Positions 27,057 to 33,958 of a stretch of DNA of 64,000 bases are shown here, one piece after another. The notes beneath the pieces are model-generated. The model had not been told where the DNA came from. It did not search any database and saw nothing but the letters and a program-made list of their open reading frames with translations. The stretch comes from CAJFUR01 sp904420575 (GTDB lineage Bacteria; Actinomycetota; Coriobacteriia; Coriobacteriales; Eggerthellaceae), in the NCBI GenBank assembly GCA_965119745.1, contig OZ221973.1, positions 992,001-1,056,000 of the forward strand, in the 5' to 3' direction. Position 1 is the first letter of the stretch. Each line of letters begins with the position of its first letter. Made by a program: the position numbers and the translations under genes.

Positions 27057-27305
27057 ATGCTCGAGATGGGATTGACGCCGGCGACGGTGGTGATTGCGGC
27101 CTTGGTGCTGCTGTGGGCCGTATGGGCGGTGCGCCGGCTGCGCGGTCGTGGCCTGTGCGACTGCCACGACCACGATGGTGGCGGCGCCAAGGGCCGCGTT
27201 GGCGGCTTGGGCTGTTCCGGCTGCTCCGGCTGTGGCGCGGCCGATCGCATGGTGGCCGAAATGGACCGTCGCCTGCAGGAGAGCGGACGGGCCTCCCGCC
27301 GATGA
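27057..27305 (+). CDS. FeoB-associated Cys-rich membrane protein
   Basis: 82 residues: one N-terminal helix (TPATVVIAALVLLWAVWAVRRL), then a Cys/Gly/His-rich segment (CDCHDHDGGGAKG...GCSGCSGCG) and a charged C-terminal helix. This is the layout of the FeoB-associated Cys-rich proteins found after feoB in several phyla; the Cys cluster may bind iron. It begins 229 bases after feoB with GAAAGAGG upstream of the ATG. Confidence 0.85.
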   Translation: MLEMGLTPATVVIAALVLLWAVWAVRRLRGRGLCDCHDHDGGGAKGRVGGLGCSGCSGCGAADRMVAEMDRRLQESGRASRR

Positions 27306-27439
27306 CCGCGCTTCCCATGGGACGGACGTTGTAGGAAGGCGGCGTCTCTGGGAGCCTCTCCGGCGGAGTCCTTTCCTTTTACCCGCCAACGGGACGTTTC
27401 CCGTATGGCGGTACGCGGATCAATAGAAAATGAGGATGC

Positions 27440-27488
27440 GCCCTCTTCGGCTTTGGGTCACAATGCCGAAGGGGGCAGCGTCTTTTTT
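27440..27488 (+). terminator. rho-independent terminator after the feo locus
   Basis: GCCCTCTTCGGC (27440-27451) pairs with GCCGAAGGGGGC (27465-27476), one G-T pair, loop 13 bases, followed by AGCGTCTTTTTT. It closes the feo transcription unit. The rest of the 330-base gap to the next gene shows nothing else. Confidence 0.8.
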
Positions 27489-27634
27489 GGCCGCTACGCT
27501 TCCGGATGGTGGATGCGGCCGCTGCGCGAAGGGCACCGCTTGCCTTGGCATCGTCCGCGGCGGTGTGGGTGGCGCAGGGGTCCGGTGCAGGACGGCATGC
27601 CTGAAGTCGACTCTGGCAAAGAAGGAGAGTGCGG

Positions 27635-27913
27635 ATGCTGGGCTTGGTGCAGGGAAAGGTTGGCGAACCTTTGACGTTCGAAGGTTACGCCGACGACTAC
27701 GACAAGGCCATCGTGGCCATGGAATTCTCTCTTGACGGTGGCACCACGTGGACGCGCCATGCGACCGAAGGCGCACAGGCGGGCAGGGTGCTTTCCTGGA
27801 CGTTCGTCTACACGCCGGAACGGCCCGGCCGCTATAGGCTGCGGGTGCGTTCGGTCAACGAGGACGGCAGGCACAGTCCCTTGGCCGATGTCGTGGAGTT
27901 CGAGGTCGCTTGA
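27635..27913 (+). CDS. stand-alone Mo-co oxidoreductase dimerisation-like domain
   Basis: 92 residues forming one Ig-like domain: GEPLTFEGYADDYDKAIVAMEFSLDGGTTWTRHATEGAQAGRVLSWTFVYTPERPGRYRLRVRSVNEDGRHSPLADVVEFEV. The pattern (G.A....I..VE.S.DGG.TW...; PG.Y.L.VRA...DG) is the sulfite-oxidase dimerisation domain, and it closely resembles the C-terminal domain of the protein at 29691-31220. It has no Mo-domain and no signal peptide. The start at 27635 follows GAAGGAGAG. It may assemble with a partner enzyme or be a remnant kept for another use. Confidence 0.75.
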   Translation: MLGLVQGKVGEPLTFEGYADDYDKAIVAMEFSLDGGTTWTRHATEGAQAGRVLSWTFVYTPERPGRYRLRVRSVNEDGRHSPLADVVEFEVA

Positions 27914-27951
27914 AGGCGCGCGGCGACAGGGGATGAGAGGCGGTCGCGCCG

Positions 27952-29424
27952 TCATCCGGCAAGTTGCTCGTTCTCTATCAGGTCCAGCATTTCCTGGCGG
28001 GAATGCACGCCGAGTTTCTGGTAGATATGATGCACATGCGAGTTGACGGTTGCCAGCGTCACGCTCAGGTCTTCGGCGATGCGCGTGGCCGATCGGCCTT
28101 TGGCTGTGAGCTCCATCACTTCAAGCTCGCGTTCCGAGATGCCGGTTCGTTGTGCCAACCGTTCGCACTTGGTCTTGAAACGAGGCGTATGGACGGGCGC
28201 GGGGAGGCTCGAAAGGATGTCGACGCAGTCGCGGTCGGTGAAGGCGAACGTGAACACCACGGCGACGGCAAGGCCCAGCAGCACGGCAAGCAGTTGGACG
28301 GCTTCCGCTCCCCACGCGCGGCAGGCGTTGCTGAGCACGATGCCCGCCAGGGCGGCCGCTGCCCACACGCCCCGCGCGGCGCCGAACACGAGCACGGGGT
28401 TCAGGCTGAAGCCGATGCTGATCTCGAAGGCCACCAGAACCATGACCAGCTGGAAGAAAAAAGCGCTGATGTCCAGCAACGTATGGGCGAACCACGTGCC
28501 TTCCAGCAAATACGGTATGCACAGCACCACGCCCAGCAGCAAAACGAACGCCGTGCGGTACACCACTGACACGCCCCGCGCGTCGTGCGCGTCGAAAATG
28601 GTCAGCAGCCAGGCAGAGCAGGCCACCTTGAGAGCAAGGCCGCCCAGATTGGCCGCACCCGCGTAGAAGACGAGCGCCGTGCCGCCCAGCAGCAGGTTCC
28701 TCACGGTCTCGATGATGCCGATGATCACGAACAAACACGCGCAATAGCGCAAGAACACCCGGCGCTTCTTCGCCGGGGGCACGTCGGCCACTGGTGCAAG
28801 CGCCGTGGCGTCGCGCGGCTCGGCGCGGGCGAACAACACGGAAGCCAGGGGCAGCACCGACGCGATGGCGGCCGAGATCCAATGGCTCACCTGGTCGGAC
28901 GACAGCATGTTGGCCAGGGGGTAGGTGAGCAGCGCCGTCGCCACCACGCTGATGGCCAGCCCCATCATGTCGCGCGTCTGGCAGAACCGTACGAACCACA
29001 GAAGGAACAGGCAGGCGAATCCCACGCCGACGAACACCGCCGCCACATAGATGAGTGCACGCGAAGCCGGAGGATACAGCGCGCTCAAGGGCCCCAGGAT
29101 GCTGCCGGACGCCGCCACGATGCCGACGCCGTACAGGAAGGTCCGCCGTTTCAGCAGCTCTTGCGTGCGCCGTTGCAGCAGCACGGCCAGAACCATGAGG
29201 ACCAGCGTGGTGGCAAGCGAGACCCACCGCAGATCGAGGAACGGCGAGGTGTACGTGATGGGGTCGGGCAGCGCGACGCACAGGATGTTCCACGTTTGGC
29301 ACAGGGAGAACCCGGCCACGTCGGTCCAGCGCACGCTCGAGAGGATGCGCGCCACGTCTTCCCCCTTCGGCAGGGAGAACGGCGCGGGCCGATGCTCCTC
29401 TGTTCGTTTCCGCTTGCTCTCCAC
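27952..29424 (-). CDS. membrane-spanning LuxR-type transcription regulator
   Basis: 490 residues. About twelve hydrophobic helices fill residues 35-400, then a C-terminal LuxR HTH: LAQRTGISERELEVMELTAKGRSATRIAEDLSVTLATVNSHVHHIYQKLGVHSRQEML. This MFS-like sensor plus HTH layout is expanded in Eggerthellaceae and usually sits beside the oxidoreductase it controls. Here the divergent gene is the heme/Mo lipoprotein at 29691. An inverted repeat at 29481-29499 between them is a candidate site. Confidence 0.9.
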   Translation of the reverse strand: MESKRKRTEEHRPAPFSLPKGEDVARILSSVRWTDVAGFSLCQTWNILCVALPDPITYTSPFLDLRWVSLATTLVLMVLAVLLQRRTQELLKRRTFLYGVGIVAASGSILGPLSALYPPASRALIYVAAVFVGVGFACLFLLWFVRFCQTRDMMGLAISVVATALLTYPLANMLSSDQVSHWISAAIASVLPLASVLFARAEPRDATALAPVADVPPAKKRRVFLRYCACLFVIIGIIETVRNLLLGGTALVFYAGAANLGGLALKVACSAWLLTIFDAHDARGVSVVYRTAFVLLLGVVLCIPYLLEGTWFAHTLLDISAFFFQLVMVLVAFEISIGFSLNPVLVFGAARGVWAAAALAGIVLSNACRAWGAEAVQLLAVLLGLAVAVVFTFAFTDRDCVDILSSLPAPVHTPRFKTKCERLAQRTGISERELEVMELTAKGRSATRIAEDLSVTLATVNSHVHHIYQKLGVHSRQEMLDLIENEQLAG

Positions 29425-29480
29425 GTCCCCTCCTCTTGCAGCGCGTTCCCTGCACTCTCCCGTTCCCCCAGCAAAACGCC

Positions 29481-29499
29481 ATCAACAGAAACTGTTGAT
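29481..29499. promoter_or_regulatory. inverted repeat in the luxR/cytochrome intergenic region
   Basis: ATCAACAG-AAA-CTGTTGAT, eight-base perfect arms, lies 57 bases upstream of the luxR start and 192 bases before the lipoprotein start. It may be the operator of the LuxR-type regulator or a hairpin in the leader. Confidence 0.55.
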
Positions 29500-29690
29500 C
29501 GCTTCCCACAGTCTCCGAAAATCATCCCGTAAATAGACATTCATCTGCGAAAATGCAGTAGACGTCCTGTTTCATGATTTTCTCTGGATGACAGCGGGAC
29601 CATCCCTCTTCTAAGCTGCGCACCGTAGGCGTCTTGGCTGTGCAAAAGGGGCTAGGAGCCAAGACTACACCAGAAAGGAGAGGGTTGTCC

Positions 29691-31220
29691 ATGAAAAAAC
29701 GACTAGCGACGATCGCGCTTGTCCTGTGCGTCATGGCCTGCTGCCTGTGGGCCTGTGCGTCACAGCCGAGCGGAAACGGTGGAGCGGGAGGCGACGCCGC
29801 GCAGGATCAGAAAACGGGGGAGGCGTCCGACCAGGCAAGCGACCAGGACCAGGCCGACGCCATCAAGCTGCTCAGCGGCAAGGAGAAGGTGGCGGCCGCG
29901 CAAGAGTTCTACGCTCCCAAGGTCACCACGGCGCAGAACGGCGCGGAAATCCAGCTGATCCCGAACGATCCGTACATGTGGAACACCGCCATCCTCGACG
30001 GCGAGAACCGCGGATGCACGGCTTCACAGTGCCACGAGTCCATTCTTGACGCGACCCAGCTTCTGCCCATGTCGCATCCCAAGCTGTGGAACCCCTACGG
30101 CATCGATCCCACCATCAAGTTCTGCTACATGTGCCATTCCAAGGCCCTGTTCCTGCAGGACAGCATGCATGCCTTGCACATGAACAGCGCCGAGTTCGCC
30201 GAAAAGGGCGGCAACTGCGATTCGTGCCACTACATCAATCCGAACACGGGCGCCTACGAGATGTGGGACCTCGTCAAGTACGACACGGCCTACATGGGCA
30301 TCACCCCGGTCGCCGAGGCCAAGGGCGACTTCAGCTTCACGCAGGATTCCATCACGGACACCGACGAAGTGTTCTACTACTGGGAGAACAGCGATCACCA
30401 GGGCGTGACTCCCGACAACGACACGTCCGAAGAGGCGTACGCCCAGTGGGAGATATCGGTCGGCGGATCCGTGCAGAACCCCTTCACGTTCAAGCTGTCC
30501 GATTTCGAGGACCAGATGGTCGAGCGCGTCTACAAGATGGATTGCCAGACCAACCCTCCGGGAGGCGCCTACATCGCCAACGTGAACGTCAAGGGCATCC
30601 CGCTGTCGGCGATCATGGACAAGGCGGGCGTGGACTCGTCGGCCAACGCACTGCACTCCATTGCCGATGACGGCTGGGACGTGTACCCGGTCTCCATGGA
30701 ATACGTGCAGCAGTACAAGGACGACATCTTGCTGGTGACGGAAATCAACGGCGAGAAGCTGGGCATGCTGCAAGGCTATCCGGTGCAGCTGTGGACCCCC
30801 ACGCTGGGCGGCTGCCACTACACCAAGCGCGTCGTCGAGCTGAACTTCACCACCGATCCCGCCGAGCCGCGTTTCTTCAAGGGCTTCACGAACCCCAAGA
30901 CCGGCGAGATGTTCAACAAGCCGAACACGTCCATATTCAACTACACGAACGGGACCTTCTTCCCTGTGGGGCAGCCCATCGAGTTCGAGGGCTTTGCCGA
31001 CGCGTATGAGGTGCCCATCACTGCCGTGGAGATATCGCTGGACAAGGGCAAGACCTGGACGACGTTCGAGCTGGGCGAAACCGATCCTTTGCGGTGGGTG
31101 AACTGGAAATACTCGTTCACGCCCGAGACGCCGGGGTCGTACCTGATCAAGGTGCGGGCCGTTGCGGCCGACGGCAGCGTGAGCACCGATCCGTCCCAGC
31201 TGTTCTTCAACGTGAAATAG
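29691..31220 (+). CDS. lipoprotein with c-heme motifs fused to a sulfite-oxidase-like molybdopterin domain
   Basis: 509 residues. The lipoprotein signal MKKRLATIALVLCVMACCLWAC has its lipobox Cys at 22. A cytochrome part follows with CYMCH (145-149), CDSCH (176-180) and an irregular CTASQCH (109-115). Then comes an Oxidored_molyb domain (from about residue 262: WEISVGGSVQNPFTFKLSDFE; VYKMDCQTNPPGGAYIANVNVKGIPLSAIMDKAG; the Cys in MDCQT fits the Mo-ligand position) and a C-terminal Mo-co dimerisation domain (about 415-509). It should sit on the outer face of the membrane and pass electrons between hemes and a Mo centre. The substrate is unknown. The next gene follows by 13 bases. Confidence 0.85.
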   Translation: MKKRLATIALVLCVMACCLWACASQPSGNGGAGGDAAQDQKTGEASDQASDQDQADAIKLLSGKEKVAAAQEFYAPKVTTAQNGAEIQLIPNDPYMWNTAILDGENRGCTASQCHESILDATQLLPMSHPKLWNPYGIDPTIKFCYMCHSKALFLQDSMHALHMNSAEFAEKGGNCDSCHYINPNTGAYEMWDLVKYDTAYMGITPVAEAKGDFSFTQDSITDTDEVFYYWENSDHQGVTPDNDTSEEAYAQWEISVGGSVQNPFTFKLSDFEDQMVERVYKMDCQTNPPGGAYIANVNVKGIPLSAIMDKAGVDSSANALHSIADDGWDVYPVSMEYVQQYKDDILLVTEINGEKLGMLQGYPVQLWTPTLGGCHYTKRVVELNFTTDPAEPRFFKGFTNPKTGEMFNKPNTSIFNYTNGTFFPVGQPIEFEGFADAYEVPITAVEISLDKGKTWTTFELGETDPLRWVNWKYSFTPETPGSYLIKVRAVAADGSVSTDPSQLFFNVK

Positions 31221-31233
31221 GGAGGGAGAAGCC

Positions 31234-32034
31234 ATGAAACCAACCGTAACCAAAGTCATCGGAACGGCTGCGGGCGTCACGCTGCTGGCGCCGGGCATCG
31301 CCTTGGCGGTGCCGCCGGAAGCGCCGGATGCCGGTGTTCCGGACGTAGCCTGGACCCAAGTGGAGGCGTCTTCGCAGACGGTCGAGTCGACGGTTTCCGT
31401 GCCTCGGGTGCAGGGAGAGTTCTCGTACAACCAAACGACGCTCACGCCCAATTCGCGCATAGCCCAGGTGTTCCAGAAGGCGGCCAACGCGTTGTGCCAG
31501 GCATCCTGCGAAATGACCGTCACGGCGCCGGAAGACTGGGCCATTTCCGTGTCGGGCGACGTGGAGAACGCCTACACGGCCACGCTCGGCCAGCTGGCGG
31601 CCGAAGACGAGCAGACCACCATCATGGGCTGCGCCTGCGCCGGCAACACCGCGGGCGGGGCGGCCGTCATCAACGCCGAGGTGACCGGCGTGCCCATGGC
31701 CACCATCATCGAGCGTGCGCAGCCGAAGGCCGGCGTGAACACGGTGACGCTGGTGTCCGAAGACGGGTACCGCATGTCGTTGCCGCTCGACTACGTGATG
31801 GCGCGCAGGGCTCTGGTGGTCAGCGAGATCAACGGCGAAGGCCTGTCCTCTTCCGTGGGAGGCACGAACCAGCTGTGGATCGATGCCGCAGCGGCGAAAT
31901 ACTTCACGCGCAACGTCGTGGCCATCGAGCTGACGGCGCAAGAGGTCGCTCCCGACACGCCGGGCACGGAAGACGCGCCTGACGACCAGTACGTCAACCG
32001 CCCGAACGCAGGCATAACGAAGGCCGCTTCGTAA
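31234..32034 (+). CDS. exported molybdopterin-oxidoreductase-like domain protein
   Basis: 266 residues, with a signal peptide (KVIGTAAGVTLLAPGIALA, cleavage near residue 25). The central part WAISVSGDVENAYTATLGQLAAED...AAVINAEVTGVPMATIIERAQPKAGVNTVTLVSEDGYRMSLPLDYVMARRALVVSEINGEGLS is an Oxidored_molyb-like fold. At the position of the Mo-ligand Cys it has IMGCACAGN. No heme motif and no dimerisation domain are seen. It is probably the partner of the preceding lipoprotein in one operon. An AGGGAGGGAGAAGCC site precedes the ATG. Confidence 0.78.
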   Translation: MKPTVTKVIGTAAGVTLLAPGIALAVPPEAPDAGVPDVAWTQVEASSQTVESTVSVPRVQGEFSYNQTTLTPNSRIAQVFQKAANALCQASCEMTVTAPEDWAISVSGDVENAYTATLGQLAAEDEQTTIMGCACAGNTAGGAAVINAEVTGVPMATIIERAQPKAGVNTVTLVSEDGYRMSLPLDYVMARRALVVSEINGEGLSSSVGGTNQLWIDAAAAKYFTRNVVAIELTAQEVAPDTPGTEDAPDDQYVNRPNAGITKAAS

Positions 32035-32058
32035 CGTCTCTTTCGTTCGCGTGGATGC

Positions 32059-32098
32059 AAGCCGGCCGGAGCCCGTTCTTAGGCTCCTGCCGGCTTTG
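32059..32098 (+). terminator. terminator after the heme/Mo operon
   Basis: AAGCCGGCCGGAGCC pairs with GGCTCCTGCCGGCTT (one mismatch, short loop), ending in CTTTGCT. The T-run is short, but the stem is strong and lies 25 bases after the stop. Confidence 0.65.
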
Positions 32099-32222
32099 CT
32101 GTCGGTTGGCGCGCCGGGGATGCGGGCCTACGCTTTGCGAACGGGCGGCGTGCCCTGCAAGGTGCGCCTCGCTGCGAGATGTGGAGGAATTGTAAACCTT
32201 GGCAAACTTTTCCAAGACGCCG

Positions 32223-32266
32223 TTGACGTTTTCTTATTGTTAGCCTAAGATAACAAATGTCAACGG
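32223..32266 (+). promoter_or_regulatory. sigma70 promoter overlapped by a DtxR/IdeR-like operator
   Basis: TTGACG (32223-32228), 17-base spacer, TAAGAT (32246-32251) is a near-consensus promoter. TTGTTA-GCCTAAGA-TAACAA (32237-32256) covers the -10. Read as a 19-mer at 32235-32253 it matches the IdeR/DtxR consensus TTAGGTTAGCCTAACCTAA at 14 positions. A second inverted pair, CCGTTGAC (32220-32227) and GTCAACGG (32259-32266), brackets the whole promoter. Confidence 0.75.
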
Positions 32267-32404
32267 GGGCGCGGAAACGCTCCCGGACCAGCAAACCTCC
32301 TCTCTTGCTGACCCGGTGGTGGAGACTCCCTCGTCTGGTCGTCCACCACATCCAGAGCCGGCGAAAGCTCATCCCCCTCTGCTTTCGCCGGCCTCCTCTC
32401 CTCG
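32258..32404 (+). ncRNA. candidate metal-regulated small RNA with C-rich hairpin loops
   Basis: Downstream of the operated promoter there is no gene for about 270 bases, but four hairpins follow each other. They are GGGGGCG/CGCTCCC (32265-32284); CAGCAA/TTGCTG with loop ACCTCCTCTC (32289-32310); GTGGTGGA/TCCACCAC with a loop containing CTCCCTC (32316-32349); and a 12-base perfect stem GCCGGCGAAAGC/GCTTTCGCCGGC with loop TCATCCCCCTCT (32357-32392). A CTCCTCTCCTC tail follows. C-rich single-stranded loops are typical of small RNAs that pair with Shine-Dalgarno sequences. There is no canonical T-run; the 3' end is a guess. It could instead be a structured leader of the NrfD-like gene, but that gene has its own promoter. 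Confidence 0.55.
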
Positions 32405-32482
32405 ACAATCCTGCGCAAATCCTAAACCAGTGCTTTTCCAAAGCGACGTTGCCGGTATCCACAACTTCCGGGCGACGTCGCC

Positions 32483-32510
32483 TTGCTGACCTAGGATTGG
32501 ATGCTACAAT
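32483..32510 (+). promoter_or_regulatory. promoter of the NrfD-like operon
   Basis: TTGCTG (32483-32488), 16-base spacer, TACAAT (32505-32510) preceded by TG as an extended -10. The predicted start near 32517 gives a short leader to the ATG at 32530. Confidence 0.65.
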
Positions 32511-32529
32511 GGGAATGCTGGGAAGACGG

Positions 32530-33462
32530 ATGGTTGGAGGAGAATTGTTCGGCATCGAAGTGATCCTCTACCTGTTCTTCGGAGGACTCGGCGGCGGCAT
32601 CTGCGTGGTCGTGGGCATTGCGGGCCTGAGCATCCCTTCTGCCGTATGGGAAACAGGGTCGCTTTCCGCATACCGGAAGGTCATGGTTCCGTCCTTCGTC
32701 TTTGCGGCAGGATCGCTTGTGCTTGGCAGTCTTCTCCTCCTTGCGGATGGCGTCAATTTCGCAGCGCTCCCTCATCTGTTCTTCGGACAGAGGCTCACCT
32801 ACCTGTCCGTTGGCACGTGGGTCATCGTCGCGGGCATCCTGCTCTGCTCCGCGTTGGTGCTAGCTTGGCAATCCGAGGGCGTGCGGCCTGCTGCGCGAGC
32901 GGGCCGGATCCTTCATGCGCTTTGTGCGCTTGTGGGGATGGCCGTGATCCTCTACACCGGGCTCTTCTTGGCCAGCATGGGGGCGGTGCCCTTTTGGGAC
33001 ACGCCTTGGCTGCCGGCATTGTTCGCCTTTTCCTCGCTCTCGTGCGGGGTGGCAGCGTTCATGTCGGTGCTCCATGCCTGCGAAAGCGCCGTGACGTTCC
33101 AGACGTCTCTGAAGACGCTGGCGAAGGCGGATGTTCTGATCGTCGTGTTGGAACTGCTGAGTGCCGCTGCGTTGCTGCTGACCTCGTTCGCTGCGGGCAA
33201 TGGCGATGCCGCCGGCTCGGCACGCATTGCGGCTGCTGCAGGAGTGGCGTTCGGCGAGTACGCGTGGCTGTGGTGGGGCGCGTTCGTGGGCATGGGGCTG
33301 ATGGCCATGCTGGTGCTTGACGTGCTCGTGATTCGTGCCCAAGCCGGTTGGCCTGGGCGTTTGTGGATGGTGCTGGGGCCGCTGCTCTGCGCGTTCGTGG
33401 GAGCTTTGGCGATGAGGTACTGCGTGGTTTCGACGGGGATCCACCCCGCCCTGAGCTTCTAA
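32530..33462 (+). CDS. NrfD/PsrC-like membrane anchor subunit
   Basis: 310 residues with about eight membrane helices. The first part, FGIEVILYLFFGGLGGGICVVVGIAGLSIPS, is the NrfD signature; later YTGLFLASMGAVPFWDTPWLPALFAFSSLSCGVAAFM matches the family core. Such subunits carry electrons between quinol and an Fe-S/Mo complex on the membrane. ATG codons at 32509, 32515 and 32530 are in frame; 32530 is preferred because the promoter -10 covers the first. No Fe-S or catalytic subunit is in its operon; the A-B pair at 35208-38311 is the nearest candidate partner. Confidence 0.82.
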   Translation: MVGGELFGIEVILYLFFGGLGGGICVVVGIAGLSIPSAVWETGSLSAYRKVMVPSFVFAAGSLVLGSLLLLADGVNFAALPHLFFGQRLTYLSVGTWVIVAGILLCSALVLAWQSEGVRPAARAGRILHALCALVGMAVILYTGLFLASMGAVPFWDTPWLPALFAFSSLSCGVAAFMSVLHACESAVTFQTSLKTLAKADVLIVVLELLSAAALLLTSFAAGNGDAAGSARIAAAAGVAFGEYAWLWWGAFVGMGLMAMLVLDVLVIRAQAGWPGRLWMVLGPLLCAFVGALAMRYCVVSTGIHPALSF

Positions 33463-33471
33463 GGAGCAGAC

Positions 33472-33957
33472 ATGGAAGAACAAAACGCCCTCTTCTCCTT
33501 CCACGCGGACCCTGCGTCGAGCACGCCGCCGTGGCTGCAGCTGCGCAAGAGGATTGCCCATCTCATCGAAACCGGGGTTCTCAAGCCGGGCAACCAGCTG
33601 CCGAAGATACGCGAACTTGCGGTGGAGGTGTCCATGAACTTCAACACCGTGAACAAGGCCTATCTGAGCCTGCGTTCCGACGGCTACTTGACGTCCATCC
33701 GCGGCAAGGGCGTGTTCGTGGCGGATCCGCTTCCGTGTTTCGAGGCGAAAGGCGATGGCAATCTGCAAGCAGTCGTCGACGAGTACCTGCATACCCTCAA
33801 GAGCATGGGCGTTGCCTACGGGGAGGCGGCGGAGCTCGTGGCCTCGCGGGCGAAGATGCTCACCATGATCGAGTCGATCCCGTACCGCATGCCGGGAACG
33901 AACGTGATCGTGATGGGGGACGATAGTCGTTTGAACGAGAACACCAAAGGGGCGTAA
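33472..33957 (+). CDS. GntR family regulator, YtrA type
   Basis: 161 residues. The N-terminal winged helix is clear: PPWLQLRKRIAHLIETGVLKPGNQLPKIRELAVEVSMNFNTVNKAYLSLRSDGYLTSIRGKGVFV. The C-terminal part is a short helical segment as in YtrA-like GntR proteins rather than a large ligand domain. It starts nine bases after the NrfD-like gene (AAGGAG site) and is followed immediately by the SPFH gene, so it may regulate this operon. Confidence 0.9.
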   Translation: MEEQNALFSFHADPASSTPPWLQLRKRIAHLIETGVLKPGNQLPKIRELAVEVSMNFNTVNKAYLSLRSDGYLTSIRGKGVFVADPLPCFEAKGDGNLQAVVDEYLHTLKSMGVAYGEAAELVASRAKMLTMIESIPYRMPGTNVIVMGDDSRLNENTKGA

Positions 33958-33958
33958 C

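Noticed and set aside
32258..32530. Molybdenum-cofactor or metal riboswitch upstream of the NrfD-like gene
   Set aside because: I could not match the hairpin set to a known riboswitch consensus, and a separate promoter lies between it and the gene; the small RNA reading fits better.
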